From: Rossellomorea arthrocnemi
Lineage (GTDB): Bacteria; Bacillota; Bacilli; Bacillales; Bacillaceae_B
Direction: 5' to 3'
Assembly (NCBI RefSeq): GCF_904424705.1
Contig: NZ_CAJGBF010000001.1
Location: forward strand, 496,001 to 560,000
DNA length: 64,000 bases
In this document: positions 33,893-45,591 of the stretch, in pieces
How the letters are laid out: every line of letters starts with the position of its first letter
Position numbering within the stretch: position 1 is the stretch's first letter
Program-made: the position numbers and the translations under genes
The notes under the pieces: generated by a model
The model's database searches: none
Told to the model about the DNA's origin: nothing
The model's input: the letters and a program-made list of their open reading frames with translations, nothing else

Positions 33893-35116
33893 TTAATCAT
33901 CACTTAAACTTGATAGAAACGATTTGTTTCGTAATCCCGCACGACGGATATAGGCTTCCACTATTATATCTACCTTTAATTCGGGAAAGTACACATCGTT
34001 CCACATCGGCTTTAGCCTCTTCCATTCATCCGGATTGGAACGTCTGATCGCTTCGCCAAATCCAAAGATATCTACCTTATTCGTTTGAGCCTGTTCAATC
34101 GTTCTCTTTAATTCTTTAGTAATCTCTTTCTCCACCTCTTTTTCCATCTTTGAAATAACATCTACCTTGGTGATATCGACTGGTACATTCATTTCACCTA
34201 AACTGCCTTCCGCACGAGTATGAATTGAGATATGAGGCTCTCCATTCTTGACTTCAGCATACACGTTTGTCGTTTGACGGATCGTTTGATAGGCGATGGC
34301 ATCTTTCGTTTCTTTCCAATCAATGTTGATATCTGTCCCTTTGATTTTATCCAGGATCCATACGATTCCTCTCGCCTCTTTACCATACCGCCAATCCACT
34401 AACTTTCCTTCTTTGATAATGGCGACTCCACTGGCTTCTAGGGTGGATTCAGGCTCACTTTCTTGAATATTCTCTAACTGACTCGCATGCTTCGGATTTC
34501 CTACAAGACGAAATCCAGAGACCACGGTTGCTTGATCTGGGGATTGCATTCCTTTCATCACGTCTTGGATTGAGGTCTTGATGGTCTCTCCCCATACTTT
34601 TTGGGAGAATTCCAATGTTTTCAACACCTTATTCGCTGGGATTTTATCAACGGGTGTTAATGCTTCCACGAGGGCTTCTGCAGATGAATCATTCGCAATG
34701 ACCATAGTGGTAGTGACTCGATATTCATGATCCCGGTCAATGGCATCAATTAGTTTAGCCACCCCTTCTTCTCTTGCAAGGTTTTCCCCCACGACCACCA
34801 GATTGGCATGAGCATAGTATAATCTCCGGGAAATTTTACTGGAAGCATGCCTGCTTGCCTCTACTAAATTATTTCCGGTAGCCGAATAGATGGTAACAGG
34901 CGGGCTTTCAGTCCCTCCACCACCTCCGCGTATTCCTCCAGCCACGTTCCCGGGATTAATAATTTGAAGGGTAATCATATATTTTCCATCTTCCGTTTTA
35001 TCCACTCCCATAGCTGCTACGATTGCAAGATCGGTTAGCTCTTTTTTGCTCCAGCAGCCCGAAAGAGTGACGGTCATGCTCATCAGTATTAAGAGAAATA
35101 TCCCTTTACGATTCAT
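33893..35116 (-). CDS. Spore germination lipoprotein GerC-type (Ger(x)C family)
   Basis: 407 residues. A lipoprotein signal with lipobox LSGCW gives a lipid-modified Cys near residue 20, followed by the family start KKELTDLAIVAAMGVDKTEDG and the three-domain GerC body (SRRLYYAHANLVVVGENLA). It is the C subunit of the germinant receptor on the outer face of the inner spore membrane. I start at 35116 (AAGAAGGTG upstream), which makes it overlap the gerA gene by 11 bp; a longer frame to 35209 lacks a signal peptide at its start. Confidence 0.9.
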   Translation of the reverse strand: MNRKGIFLLILMSMTVTLSGCWSKKELTDLAIVAAMGVDKTEDGKYMITLQIINPGNVAGGIRGGGGGTESPPVTIYSATGNNLVEASRHASSKISRRLYYAHANLVVVGENLAREEGVAKLIDAIDRDHEYRVTTTMVIANDSSAEALVEALTPVDKIPANKVLKTLEFSQKVWGETIKTSIQDVMKGMQSPDQATVVSGFRLVGNPKHASQLENIQESEPESTLEASGVAIIKEGKLVDWRYGKEARGIVWILDKIKGTDINIDWKETKDAIAYQTIRQTTNVYAEVKNGEPHISIHTRAEGSLGEMNVPVDITKVDVISKMEKEVEKEITKELKRTIEQAQTNKVDIFGFGEAIRRSNPDEWKRLKPMWNDVYFPELKVDIIVEAYIRRAGLRNKSFLSSLSDD

Positions 35117-36728
35117 TGTTATCACCTTCTTTAAGATCGCGACTGACCATGGCACGGGATGTTGGAGGATTGGGTCGCTGATTCTTTCCTTCCCGCACTG
35201 TATTTGCACTTAGTAGGCGCGGTCTTTGTCTTAGTGACCACCATGGTAACCTTATAAATGTATCTCCATTATTCACCGGTATAAAGGGGGCGAATGGGGC
35301 CATGTATGGTACACCGAATGAGCGTAAGCTGCATAGATGCACAACCATCATCAGCAGGATCAATATAATCCCGTAAAATCCGAATGTTGCTGCACCAATC
35401 ATAAACATAAATCGGATTAAGCGAGCGGAAATAGCCATATCAAAAGAAGGTGTGGCAAAACTGGCAATCGCTGTGATCGATACAATAATGACCATGGCCG
35501 GTGACACAATGCTCGCTTGAACGGCTGCCTGCCCGATGACAAGTGCACCGACAATGGATACTGCCGAACCAATCGCCTTCGGCAGCCGAATCCCCGCTTC
35601 CCGTAAAATTTCAAATGTTATTTCCATCAGGAGGGCTTCCACGAATGCTGGAAAAGGAACGGCTTCCCGCTGAGCAGCAATGGCCACTATGAGCGTGGTT
35701 GGCACCATTTCCTGGTGGAAGGTAGTGACGGCGACAAAGGTTGCAGGAGCAATCAGCGAAATCGTAAACATCAAAATACGTAAAAGGCGAATCGATGTCG
35801 CAATATCAAAACGGGCGTAATAATCCTCTGCAGATTGGAAAAATTGGATAAACAAAGCAGGGGCAATCAGGACAAACGGGGTTCCATCGACAAAAATGGC
35901 GATCCGTCCCTCAAACAGATTCCCTGCCACTACATCGGGTCGTTCCGTGTTGAAAATCGTTGGAAAGGGAGTCATCGTTTGATCTTCAATCATCTGCTCG
36001 ATATAACCCGATTCCAAAATACTATCGATATCAATCCTGTTTATCCGCTGACGAACTTCTTCCACAACCTTATCATTGGCAATGCCATGTATGTACATAA
36101 GTGTTACATCTGTTTTGGTGACACGTCCTACCTTCAAGGACTCCATCCATAAATCAGGGGTCTTTATGATACGCCTGATCATAGCTGTATTGGTCCCAAT
36201 CGACTCTGTAAATGCTCCTTTTGGGCCACGGACCACCATTTGGGTAGTCGATTCCGATATGGAGCGTTTTTCTCCACCTTTCGTGCAAGCACTCAAAGCC
36301 TTAGCGATCCCGTCCACAAGGATGAGGGTGTCACCAGCCATTAATGATGAAAACAGGTCATCCCAGGTGTCAAAGGAGGTCACTTTCCCTATTGTCATCA
36401 TGTATTCAGAAATCATCTCTAATGCATCGTGCTCATTCAATTTTTCTTTATGCTCATCTTTCATCATGGACTGCAGCAGGAACTCTTGAATCGATCGATT
36501 GTCTACAATTCCTTCAACATAGACAAGCGCCGTATTAATATCCGAATTCTCCCCCATTTTTAATTGTCGAACGACGACGTCTGAACTGTTTCCTGTTTTT
36601 TGCCGGATGATGTCAAGGTTGTCAGATAACGAATCTTGAAGATGATCTTCTGAGTGATCAGCAGCTTGATTTTCAGCATCCGGCTGGTGGTTCTTTTTTG
36701 GTTTTCGACCTTTAAAGAACGAAGGCAT
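35106..36728 (-). CDS. Spore germination protein GerA-type (GerAA family)
   Basis: 540 residues. A large N-terminal cytoplasmic domain (to about 320; DVVVRQLKMGENSD, QMVVRGPKGAFTESIGTN) is followed by four or five helices including the conserved VAAQREAVPFPAFVEALLMEITFEILREAG region (quoted in part: REAVPFPAFVEAL). GerA subunits oligomerise into a ring proposed to act as an ion channel triggering germination. This is the first gene of the operon. The start at 36728 is chosen for AGAAGGGTG upstream; an in-frame start at 36827 would add an unrelated 33 residues. It is divergent from a small two-helix protein gene. Confidence 0.9.
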   Translation of the reverse strand: MPSFFKGRKPKKNHQPDAENQAADHSEDHLQDSLSDNLDIIRQKTGNSSDVVVRQLKMGENSDINTALVYVEGIVDNRSIQEFLLQSMMKDEHKEKLNEHDALEMISEYMMTIGKVTSFDTWDDLFSSLMAGDTLILVDGIAKALSACTKGGEKRSISESTTQMVVRGPKGAFTESIGTNTAMIRRIIKTPDLWMESLKVGRVTKTDVTLMYIHGIANDKVVEEVRQRINRIDIDSILESGYIEQMIEDQTMTPFPTIFNTERPDVVAGNLFEGRIAIFVDGTPFVLIAPALFIQFFQSAEDYYARFDIATSIRLLRILMFTISLIAPATFVAVTTFHQEMVPTTLIVAIAAQREAVPFPAFVEALLMEITFEILREAGIRLPKAIGSAVSIVGALVIGQAAVQASIVSPAMVIIVSITAIASFATPSFDMAISARLIRFMFMIGAATFGFYGIILILLMMVVHLCSLRSFGVPYMAPFAPFIPVNNGDTFIRLPWWSLRQRPRLLSANTVREGKNQRPNPPTSRAMVSRDLKEGDNNES

Positions 36729-36860
36729 AGATTCTGGCACCCTTCTTTTATTTTTTATTACTTTAACCATATCAGGGGCTTTTATGTAATTATTAACAAA
36801 AGAGATGACTGCATGAATCAAGACCAAAGAGAAGAACCTAATAGGAGGAGTGTGATCCGC

Positions 36861-37085
36861 ATGAAAATCATGTTTATTTCTCTATTAATGATGGGAAGTT
36901 TAATGGCTTTTTCTTTAAGTCTCGATATTTATCAAGGGTTTGATCTATCAGAAGCTCTGTACAATGCTGTCAGTCCCTTTCGAGTAATGGAGATAGCCGA
37001 ATTGGTTGTGCTGTTTTTTCTTCTATTCCTTTTCTTGGCTGAGTCTGCCTATGTTGTTATCAAGAAGAAAAAGGAAGACAAATAA
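36861..37085 (+). CDS. Small two-helix membrane protein, candidate germinant-receptor D-subunit
   Basis: 74 residues with two hydrophobic helices (about 3-22 and 47-66) and a Lys/Glu-rich end (IKKKKEDK). Small two-helix proteins called D-subunits are encoded within or beside germinant-receptor operons in B. subtilis and B. megaterium and modulate the associated receptor. This gene is divergent from gerA with about 130 bp between them, fitting that pattern, though I cannot align it with a named member. The start is uncertain: ATG at 36861 (AGGAGG twelve bases upstream) or ATG at 36813. Confidence 0.6.
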   Translation: MKIMFISLLMMGSLMAFSLSLDIYQGFDLSEALYNAVSPFRVMEIAELVVLFFLLFLFLAESAYVVIKKKKEDK

Positions 37086-37109
37086 GTACACGGTTCACAC
37101 CTTCATACA

Positions 37110-37138
37110 AAAAAAGATGAGCCTCTAAAAGCCCATCT
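37110..37138 (-). terminator. Terminator after the ABC permease gene
   Basis: AGATGAGC / GCCCATCT (one mismatch, 8-nt loop) with seven T on the minus strand, 9 bp past the permease stop. It is also usable from the plus strand. Confidence 0.75.
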
Positions 37139-37146
37139 CCTCTCTT

Positions 37147-39729
37147 CTATATATTCTCTTGCTTCAATCCTTCAATGATATTCTGCTTCTTGACCTTTCC
37201 GATGGAATAAAGCATGGCCGAGCTGACGATGATGAAAATCGCTGCGATGACAGATAGGATATCGATCCATGGCAGCACGAACCCGTAATCGAAGGTCTCT
37301 CCGACAGACCGGTGGATCAGATACATGACACCGATACTGATTGGCAGACCGTACAGTAAGGCCTTGACTCCGTAAAAGATGCTTTCATAGTTGATCATTT
37401 TATTAAATCCTTTTGGCGTCATCCCAACAGATTTCAGCATGGCGAATTCCCGTTTTCTCAAAGAGATACTCGTTGAAATCGTATTAAAGATGTTTGCGAT
37501 GGAAATCAATGAAATTAGTGCGATGAACCCGTACGTGAAGACTGACAGAAACAGGATAAGTTGTTCTTCCTGCTGCCTTTCTTGATAGACATTGTATATA
37601 TACAGATTCGACGGCACCACTTCTTCCAGGGCTTTCTGGGTGTCCATCGGAGCAGTACTGTTCATATATATTTGGCCCCTGGCTTCCTTTCTGATCTGCT
37701 CATCCATCACGGTGTCAAGCGTTTCCATGGGCACGATGACATCCAAGCCCCCGATCATTGCGGTACGGACCCCCATCGGTACTTGGTCTGTCATTGCCCC
37801 GATCGTAAACGATCCCAAAGGCTTCGATTTCTCTGTCGCATAGTCCGTGAAAATCAAATCCAGGACGTCTCCCGGTTCAGTTACGATCGATTTGGTCTCG
37901 ATGAACTTGGACGTGGTCGGATCCTGATACGAAATCTGATCTATGACAATTGCTGTTGGCTTCTTGGGATCGTCGAACATCTTGAGATCCGCGCCTGCTT
38001 TTTTGGCAAAGGCTCTAAAACTCTGTTCATCCATTCCATATACATTCACATAGTATGGATAACGTCCATTATCAAGGGTGATGTTATCCCGTTTGATCAT
38101 GTCTTTCAATTCTTGAGGGAATTTGCCTTTGTCAATAAGTACAGTCGCATTCAGACTTTTTTGGACACTGTACGTTGTGACATGTTCCAGATGAACCAAG
38201 TCTTCCAACTTACCTGTATCCCCTGTATTAGCGGATACAGAAATATCGAAATTCGTCCCCTCCTGGGACATGACTGCCGATTTCTTCAGATTATCTGTAA
38301 AGAATGACACCGATAAGAAGAGGACGATACTAATCACAAGGGAAAAAATCGTCGCATGGTAACGTCGTTTATTCCGTTTCAGATTCTTCAATCCGATTTC
38401 CGCTTCCAGCCCGAACAGCTTCCTGACAAGCCTGGACGTTTTGACCGTCTTACCAGTCAATTTGACATCCTGCGTCTGCCGGATCGCATCGATCGCTGAA
38501 ATCTTTGATGCTTTTCGTGCAGGTATATACGTGGAGATAAATATCGTCACACTTGAAATCAAGCATGAAACGAGGACCGTTGACGGTGTGACGACAACCT
38601 GCAGTCTCTCAGAAATGCCCAATGCCCCGTCAATGTAGGTATTGATGAACCAAAAGGTAGCTCCGATCCCTAAGACTCCTGCTAATAAACCAAGTGGAAT
38701 GCTGATGAGTCCGATGACCATCCCTTCGAAAAAGACGGAATTTCTCTTCTGTTTCTTGGTCGCCCCCACACTCGAAAGCATCCCTAAGTGTCTGGCACGC
38801 TCGGATACACTGATGGCAAATGCATTGTAAATAAGTGATACTGATCCGATAATGATGACCGCCATGATGATCCCTAATAATGAGAACAGAGTCAAGCGGA
38901 GATTGTCATTGTCCGTCACACCATAGTAGCGCAGCAATTCTTTATTGAAAGCAACTTTCTCAATGCCATTCTCTTTTGCCAGTTTCTCTGCATGCTCAAA
39001 TACGGATGAGTTCACTTTGTCCAATACCACGACCGCATCCACCATATCCGACTTATTCAAGGAACTCTTATCGATATACCCAAGTACTGTATAACCGGGA
39101 GACCATGCCGGTTCCCATGATGGGCTTTCTATGATACCCGTAACAGTGAAGGTCTCCATGGAGTTCACTTCAAGCCTTTCCAGAATGCCCTCTCCGTCCC
39201 GTTGGAGCGGGTCATTCTGTCCTAATGGCTCGCTTTCCCCCTCCAACATCCTGCTCCCGATATCCAATTTGATCTCGTCCCCGATTTCGTATTGAACACC
39301 GGCATCATTGGCGATTTGCTCAGAAATGACTACTTCCTGTTCATCAGAAGGCAGGCGACCTTTACTCAACTCGATCGGAAACTGCTTCAAGCCTTCTTCA
39401 TTATATTGTTTTATATATAGATAAGGCTTATCTTCTACCTTGGCCCCATCGAGTTTTGCATACCCCAAGTCGTTAGATAGGAGCAACTTTCCCGTATCTT
39501 CGTCGTTCGCTATCGCTTCGATTTGATCGGGGCTGACATTTTGATATTGGACATGCCACTCGCCATTGTCGGCTATCGATTGTCTTTTCATAATGTCCAG
39601 GAATGAAACGCCGAGGGTCGCAACGGCCATGATCATCGACACCGAGATGATCACCCCGGTGATGGTCACAAGGGTTCTTCTTTTGTTTTCTTTCAGATGC
39701 CGTATCGTTAGTTTGTTGATGATATTCAC
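37147..39729 (-). CDS. ABC transporter permease, FtsX/MacB type, two-domain
   Basis: 860 residues. Predicted order: helix 1 near 18-40, an outside domain to about 280, three helices with an FtsX domain (about 285-410), helix 5 near 460-480, a second outside domain, and three final helices (about 735-855) with a second FtsX domain. The cytoplasmic coupling segments SERARHLGMLSSVGAT and LRKREFAMLKSVGMT are diagnostic. It is not the 10-helix, single-loop BceB type. It probably works as a mechanotransmitter or lipid/peptide exporter rather than a classic pump. GTG start; overlaps the ATPase gene by 4 bp. Encoded with a two-component system that likely controls it. Confidence 0.87.
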   Translation of the reverse strand: MNIINKLTIRHLKENKRRTLVTITGVIISVSMIMAVATLGVSFLDIMKRQSIADNGEWHVQYQNVSPDQIEAIANDEDTGKLLLSNDLGYAKLDGAKVEDKPYLYIKQYNEEGLKQFPIELSKGRLPSDEQEVVISEQIANDAGVQYEIGDEIKLDIGSRMLEGESEPLGQNDPLQRDGEGILERLEVNSMETFTVTGIIESPSWEPAWSPGYTVLGYIDKSSLNKSDMVDAVVVLDKVNSSVFEHAEKLAKENGIEKVAFNKELLRYYGVTDNDNLRLTLFSLLGIIMAVIIIGSVSLIYNAFAISVSERARHLGMLSSVGATKKQKRNSVFFEGMVIGLISIPLGLLAGVLGIGATFWFINTYIDGALGISERLQVVVTPSTVLVSCLISSVTIFISTYIPARKASKISAIDAIRQTQDVKLTGKTVKTSRLVRKLFGLEAEIGLKNLKRNKRRYHATIFSLVISIVLFLSVSFFTDNLKKSAVMSQEGTNFDISVSANTGDTGKLEDLVHLEHVTTYSVQKSLNATVLIDKGKFPQELKDMIKRDNITLDNGRYPYYVNVYGMDEQSFRAFAKKAGADLKMFDDPKKPTAIVIDQISYQDPTTSKFIETKSIVTEPGDVLDLIFTDYATEKSKPLGSFTIGAMTDQVPMGVRTAMIGGLDVIVPMETLDTVMDEQIRKEARGQIYMNSTAPMDTQKALEEVVPSNLYIYNVYQERQQEEQLILFLSVFTYGFIALISLISIANIFNTISTSISLRKREFAMLKSVGMTPKGFNKMINYESIFYGVKALLYGLPISIGVMYLIHRSVGETFDYGFVLPWIDILSVIAAIFIIVSSAMLYSIGKVKKQNIIEGLKQENI

Positions 39730-40409
39730 GGGCGGATCACCTCATCCTTTGCAATCCTTCCGTCTGCGATTTCGATCACCCGATCTGCCTGCAGTGCAAT
39801 TCGTTCATCATGAGTAATGATGATCAATGTCTGGTTATAGGTTTTGTTGAACATTTTTAACAGTTCAATGATTTCTGTAGAGTTCTTGCTGTCAAGATTT
39901 CCTGTCGGCTCGTCTGCAAGAATAATGGCAGGATTACTGATCAGCGCTCTCCCGATGGATACACGTTGCTGCTGTCCTCCGGATAATTGGTTCGGCAGAT
40001 GGTTCAACCTTTCATGTAGGCCCATCGTCGTCACAAGATCAGTCAACTGCTTTTGATCTACACGATGCTCATCCAGTAACATGGGGAGGGTGATGTTTTC
40101 TTCCACCGTCAAGATCGGAATCAGATTGTAGAACTGATAGATCAACCCGATCTGTCTTCTTCTGAAAACGGCCAGCTGGGTTTCATCCAATTGATAAATA
40201 TCGGTTTGATCGATTAGCACTTTCCCACTTGTCGGACGGTCGACGCCTCCAAGCAGGTGAAGCAAGGTAGATTTTCCCGATCCAGAAGGACCGATGATGG
40301 CAACGAATTCTCCTTTTCTTACAGAGAATGAAACATCGTCGAGTGCCTTGACCGCCGTCTCCCCCTTGCCATATATCTTAGACAGATTTTCAATTTGTAA
40401 AATATTCAT
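39726..40409 (-). CDS. ABC transporter ATP-binding protein (MacB/LolD-type)
   Basis: 227 residues. Walker [11 protein letters not shown]-loop near IYQFYNLIP, signature LSGGQQQR, Walker [15 protein letters not shown] and the switch His in IITHDE are all intact. The EPTGNLDS form is characteristic of ATPases that pair with FtsX/MacB permeases such as the next gene. The ATG at 40409 has ATGGAGGTACG upstream; an upstream in-frame start at 40454 is less likely because it would run through the promoter region. Confidence 0.9.
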   Translation of the reverse strand: MNILQIENLSKIYGKGETAVKALDDVSFSVRKGEFVAIIGPSGSGKSTLLHLLGGVDRPTSGKVLIDQTDIYQLDETQLAVFRRRQIGLIYQFYNLIPILTVEENITLPMLLDEHRVDQKQLTDLVTTMGLHERLNHLPNQLSGGQQQRVSIGRALISNPAIILADEPTGNLDSKNSTEIIELLKMFNKTYNQTLIIITHDERIALQADRVIEIADGRIAKDEVIRP

Positions 40410-40463
40410 TTCGTACCTCCATAGTGTTGATGTAGACCCAGTATATCTGTCCAATATGACTTT

Positions 40464-40483
40464 AAAGTGACTATGAAAGTGAC
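40464..40483 (-). promoter_or_regulatory. Direct repeats upstream of the ABC genes (candidate response-regulator site)
   Basis: On the minus strand GTCACTTT occurs twice at a 12-bp step (40476-40483 and 40464-40471), followed one step later by a weaker TCATATT. They lie just before the ABC ATPase gene. Tandem sites at 10-12 bp steps are how OmpR-type regulators bind. Confidence 0.5.
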
Positions 40484-40529
40484 AATTTATTCACTTTAGG
40501 GGGTACGGAGAGCAAGAATCAACACCCTC

Positions 40530-41525
40530 CTATTTATAAAATTTAATCGAAAACACGGTACCATTTCCTTTTTTACTTCGGACCTCAAGATCCCCCTGCT
40601 GACTGGTGATGATGCTGTAAGCCATTGCCAGACCGATTCCCACACTGTCGTCGCTTGCATTCTTGCCTTTGTAAAAACGCCTGAATATATACGGAAGATC
40701 TTCCTTTGGTATTCCGTCTCCATTATCCCCAATGGTGATTTCAGTGTAGAGTGGATTCTCTAAAAATGAAATGGAGATTATCCCTTCTTCTCCCGTGTGT
40801 TCCACAGCATTTTTCAGGATATTGATGAGGGCTTCGGCCGTCCAGCGAAGATCACCTGTGAACGTGACCGATTCTTCCCCACGAACGTTCAATGTCTGTT
40901 CTTTAATATCCATTGGAATCAAGACAGACTGCACCGCACTCTGGAGTAAATCCCTGACGGCCACCTTGTCTTTCTTAAACGCAATGGTCCCTGCATCGAT
41001 TTTGGATAATTTTAGAAGCGAAGAGACAAGCCACTCGATCCTTTCCAATTGTACCCGGATATGTTGAGTGAATTCTCCACGCTTGGATTCCTCCAATGTG
41101 CTGTCACTTAAGAGATCTGCCATCACCATCATCGAGGTCAAAGGTGTCTTCAACTGATGAGAGATATCAGAAAGGGCGTTGGTCAAGGTGAGTTTATCCT
41201 TCTCTAAAGATGAACGATGCTCAGAAAGCATCAAGGTCACCTTATAGATGTCATTCTTTAATATGCTGAGCTCCCCTTCTTGGTTATCCCGTACATCAAG
41301 GCTGTCATCTCCGCTGCTGATTTTCCTCAAGTAACCGGAAAGCTTTTCAATTTCCCGGTATCGCCACCTTGTATAGAAAAAGCTGCATCCTGCGAGCAAG
41401 CCGGATGTGACCAGCACAAACCATGCAACAGAAAGGGAATAAAGAAAACCTGCCAATACCGAGGCTCCGAGACTGATGAATAAAAGGCTGATGAAAAACC
41501 ATTGGACTTCCCGATTCCTTAACAT
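40530..41525 (-). CDS. Sensor histidine kinase (intramembrane-sensing type)
   Basis: 331 residues. Two membrane helices (about 10-30 and 33-50) are separated by almost no outside loop. A short linker and the HisKA box with His123 (SDISHQLKTPLTS) follow, then the ATPase boxes ILKNAVEH (N), GDNGDGIP (G1) and VGIGLAMA (G2). Kinases with no sensor loop usually read the state of a partner membrane protein, often an ABC transporter; the genes immediately downstream encode one. It overlaps or abuts the response-regulator gene. Confidence 0.88.
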   Translation of the reverse strand: MLRNREVQWFFISLLFISLGASVLAGFLYSLSVAWFVLVTSGLLAGCSFFYTRWRYREIEKLSGYLRKISSGDDSLDVRDNQEGELSILKNDIYKVTLMLSEHRSSLEKDKLTLTNALSDISHQLKTPLTSMMVMADLLSDSTLEESKRGEFTQHIRVQLERIEWLVSSLLKLSKIDAGTIAFKKDKVAVRDLLQSAVQSVLIPMDIKEQTLNVRGEESVTFTGDLRWTAEALINILKNAVEHTGEEGIISISFLENPLYTEITIGDNGDGIPKEDLPYIFRRFYKGKNASDDSVGIGLAMAYSIITSQQGDLEVRSKKGNGTVFSIKFYK

Positions 41526-41526
41526 T

Positions 41527-42213
41527 TCAATCGCCTGCCTTATATCCCATACCGCGAACGGTCTTGATGATCGTTGGTCGCTGTGGTTGGTCTTCTAACT
41601 TCTCACGCAGCCTTTTGATATAAACAGTCAACGTGTTATCGTTGACAAAATCACCTGCCACGTCCCAAATCCGATCGAGAAGCTGTGCCCTCGTCAACAC
41701 CTGTCCGACGTGATTGGCGAAGATGAGGAGAAGCCGATATTCCAAAGCGGTCAATATTACCTCGGCACCCCTCTTATACACTTTGCCCTCCAACGTGTTA
41801 ATCCGGATATCCTCAATATCCATCCACACCTTTGCCTGTACGGGCTGTTTATGATACCGCCGGAGCACCGATCGGATACGGGAGAGCAGCTCACGGACCC
41901 GGAACGGCTTCGTAATATAGTCATCCGCTCCCATATCCAGCCCCATCACGACATTCACTTCGTCATCCAGCGCTGTCAAAAAGATCACCGGCTTATCGTC
42001 CCGCTTCTTCACCATCTCACACAAATCATAGCCGCTCCCATCAGGAAGCGACAAATCAAACAAACATAAATCGATTTCTTCCAACCGACTATGAATCATC
42101 CCTTTAGCAGACTCCGCATCGTAACAAAGAATCGTCTCATATTCCTCCTGGCGCAATGAATACTCCAACCCAGCCGCAATCGTTCTATCATCCTCTACCA
42201 ACAACACTTTCAT
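41527..42213 (-). CDS. OmpR-family response regulator
   Basis: 228 residues. The receiver domain has the acidic pair E-D-D near 7-9, phosphoacceptor Asp53 (LCLFDLSLPDG) and the conserved Lys in ITKPFRVREL. A winged-helix DNA-binding domain follows (LTALEYRLLLIFANH ... DNTLTVYIKRLREKL, ending in TVRGMGYK). It is phosphorylated by the next-encoded kinase and probably activates the ABC genes at the direct repeats near 40470. The binding site before its ATG is weak. Confidence 0.9.
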   Translation of the reverse strand: MKVLLVEDDRTIAAGLEYSLRQEEYETILCYDAESAKGMIHSRLEEIDLCLFDLSLPDGSGYDLCEMVKKRDDKPVIFLTALDDEVNVVMGLDMGADDYITKPFRVRELLSRIRSVLRRYHKQPVQAKVWMDIEDIRINTLEGKVYKRGAEVILTALEYRLLLIFANHVGQVLTRAQLLDRIWDVAGDFVNDNTLTVYIKRLREKLEDQPQRPTIIKTVRGMGYKAGD

Positions 42214-42413
42214 TTACATACACCCTAACCGTCATTCATTTTTATCACCATATTTTATCATGTAAGCGGAATGCAGGGACAGCCTCCGGCCAAATGATTC
42301 AGATTCGACATCTGTTTCATTCCTGTTATTCCCCGTCTATGTACTCTTATTCTATAAGGAGTCTCCTGCTTGTTACAATTCCTTAAAAATGCTTCGACTC
42401 AACACTTCACACT

Positions 42414-42461
42414 TTGAATCAGCCTCCCAGTCTACTATAATATAAGTAAGAATTATCACAA
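42414..42461 (+). promoter_or_regulatory. katG promoter with PerR-like box
   Basis: TTGAAT (42414-42419), a 16-bp spacer and TATAAT (42436-42441) form a sigma-A promoter. TAAGAATTATCACAA (42447-42461) matches the PerR consensus TTATAATTATTATAA at 11 of 15 positions and covers the transcription start, so peroxide would relieve repression. The rest of the 42214-42539 gap shows no gene. Confidence 0.6.
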
Positions 42462-42539
42462 TAGTCTAACACTTCATCTTTCGTAAGCTGTACAGCTTTT
42501 CTACGACTACGTGTCCCATATCAGAAAGGAGAATGGTAA

Positions 42540-44756
<2,217 letters not shown>

Positions 44757-44763
44757 TGAATTG

Positions 44764-44796
44764 CACGCCTTGTCCTTGGGGATGGGGCGTGTTTTT
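44764..44796 (+). terminator. katG terminator
   Basis: CACGCC / GGCGTG with a 16-nt loop, followed by TTTTT, beginning 8 bp after the stop. Confidence 0.8.
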
Positions 44797-44980
44797 AATT
44801 GAGGTTTTGCACAGCGAATTTTCGACAAATTCCTGCTCATCAAGGGAGGAAACCGGCTCGTATATTTGTAACGGACTAATAATTTAGATTGGTAAAAATC
44901 AGCAAGATTAAAGATACTTTTTCAAAAAAATGCACCTCCCCTATAAAAGGAAACTTAATAGTGCTGTCATACCCCGTATA

Positions 44981-45025
44981 TTGACAAATCCCTCTCCCTC
45001 CATTATTATCAATATCGATAATAAT
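44981..45025 (+). promoter_or_regulatory. Promoter and palindromic operator of the winged-helix/psd operon
   Basis: TTGACA (44981-44986), a 17-bp spacer and TATTAT (45004-45009). The -10 lies in a perfect inverted repeat ATTATTATC-N6-GATAATAAT (45002-45025). The regulator encoded directly downstream is the natural candidate to bind it. It also has the GATAAT/ATTATC look of Fur-family boxes. Confidence 0.6.
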
Positions 45026-45048
45026 AACAAATAAGAGGATTGAATGTC

Positions 45049-45591
45049 ATGACCGAACTAAATACAGACTTGATCCTTCACCCTGTCCGGATGCGTATTA
45101 TACAGCACCTCTCAAAAGGGGCCGCTACGGTACACGAGTTGAAGGAGTGGATGTCAGATGTTCCACAGGCTACCCTTTACCGGCATTTAAATCGACTGAC
45201 GGAAAATAAGATCATCCATATTGTCGATGAACGGAAAATCCGGGGTGCCGTTGAGAAAACCTATGCCATGCAGGAAGACAGCCCCTATCTGACTGTTGAA
45301 GAATTGGAGCAGCTGTCAGGGGAAGAGCATCTAAAATTATTCATGACCTTCCTCTCTTCCGTGACAGGACAGGCCAAAAGCTATCTTCTGAAAGACCCGG
45401 ATCTTACCGGGGATTCATTCGGATATAACCAGTTGGACCTATATCTGACACCCGATGAACTCAAAGAGTTGAATAAAGGCATGACCGAGCTTCTGAGTAA
45501 ATTCAAATCGAACAGGCCGACGAAAGAACATGACAAAATCTCTCTCATCCAAATGCTTATCCCAGACCCTAAAGGACGTGACACCCAATGA
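45049..45591 (+). CDS. Winged-helix (ArsR-like) transcriptional regulator
   Basis: 180 residues. The N-terminal helix-turn-helix is LHPVRMRIIQHLSKGAATVHEL ... VPQATLYRHLNRLTENKII (key part ATLYRHLNRL). An alpha-helical C-terminal part of about 100 residues, probably for dimerisation and ligand binding, follows. The family fits the HTH_20 type regulators of Bacillota, some acting on antibiotic or lipid stress genes. The ATG at 45049 (AAGAGGA upstream) is used rather than a TTG three codons earlier. Its stop overlaps the start of the phosphatidylserine decarboxylase gene (ATGA), so both are one autoregulated operon. Confidence 0.8.
   Translation: MTELNTDLILHPVRMRIIQHLSKGAATVHELKEWMSDVPQATLYRHLNRLTENKIIHIVDERKIRGAVEKTYAMQEDSPYLTVEELEQLSGEEHLKLFMTFLSSVTGQAKSYLLKDPDLTGDSFGYNQLDLYLTPDELKELNKGMTELLSKFKSNRPTKEHDKISLIQMLIPDPKGRDTQ

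Noticed and set aside
37147..42213. Calling the ABC/two-component cluster a BceRSAB bacitracin module
   Set aside because: The permease has two outside domains and two FtsX regions, unlike the single large loop of BceB, so only a functional analogy is justified.
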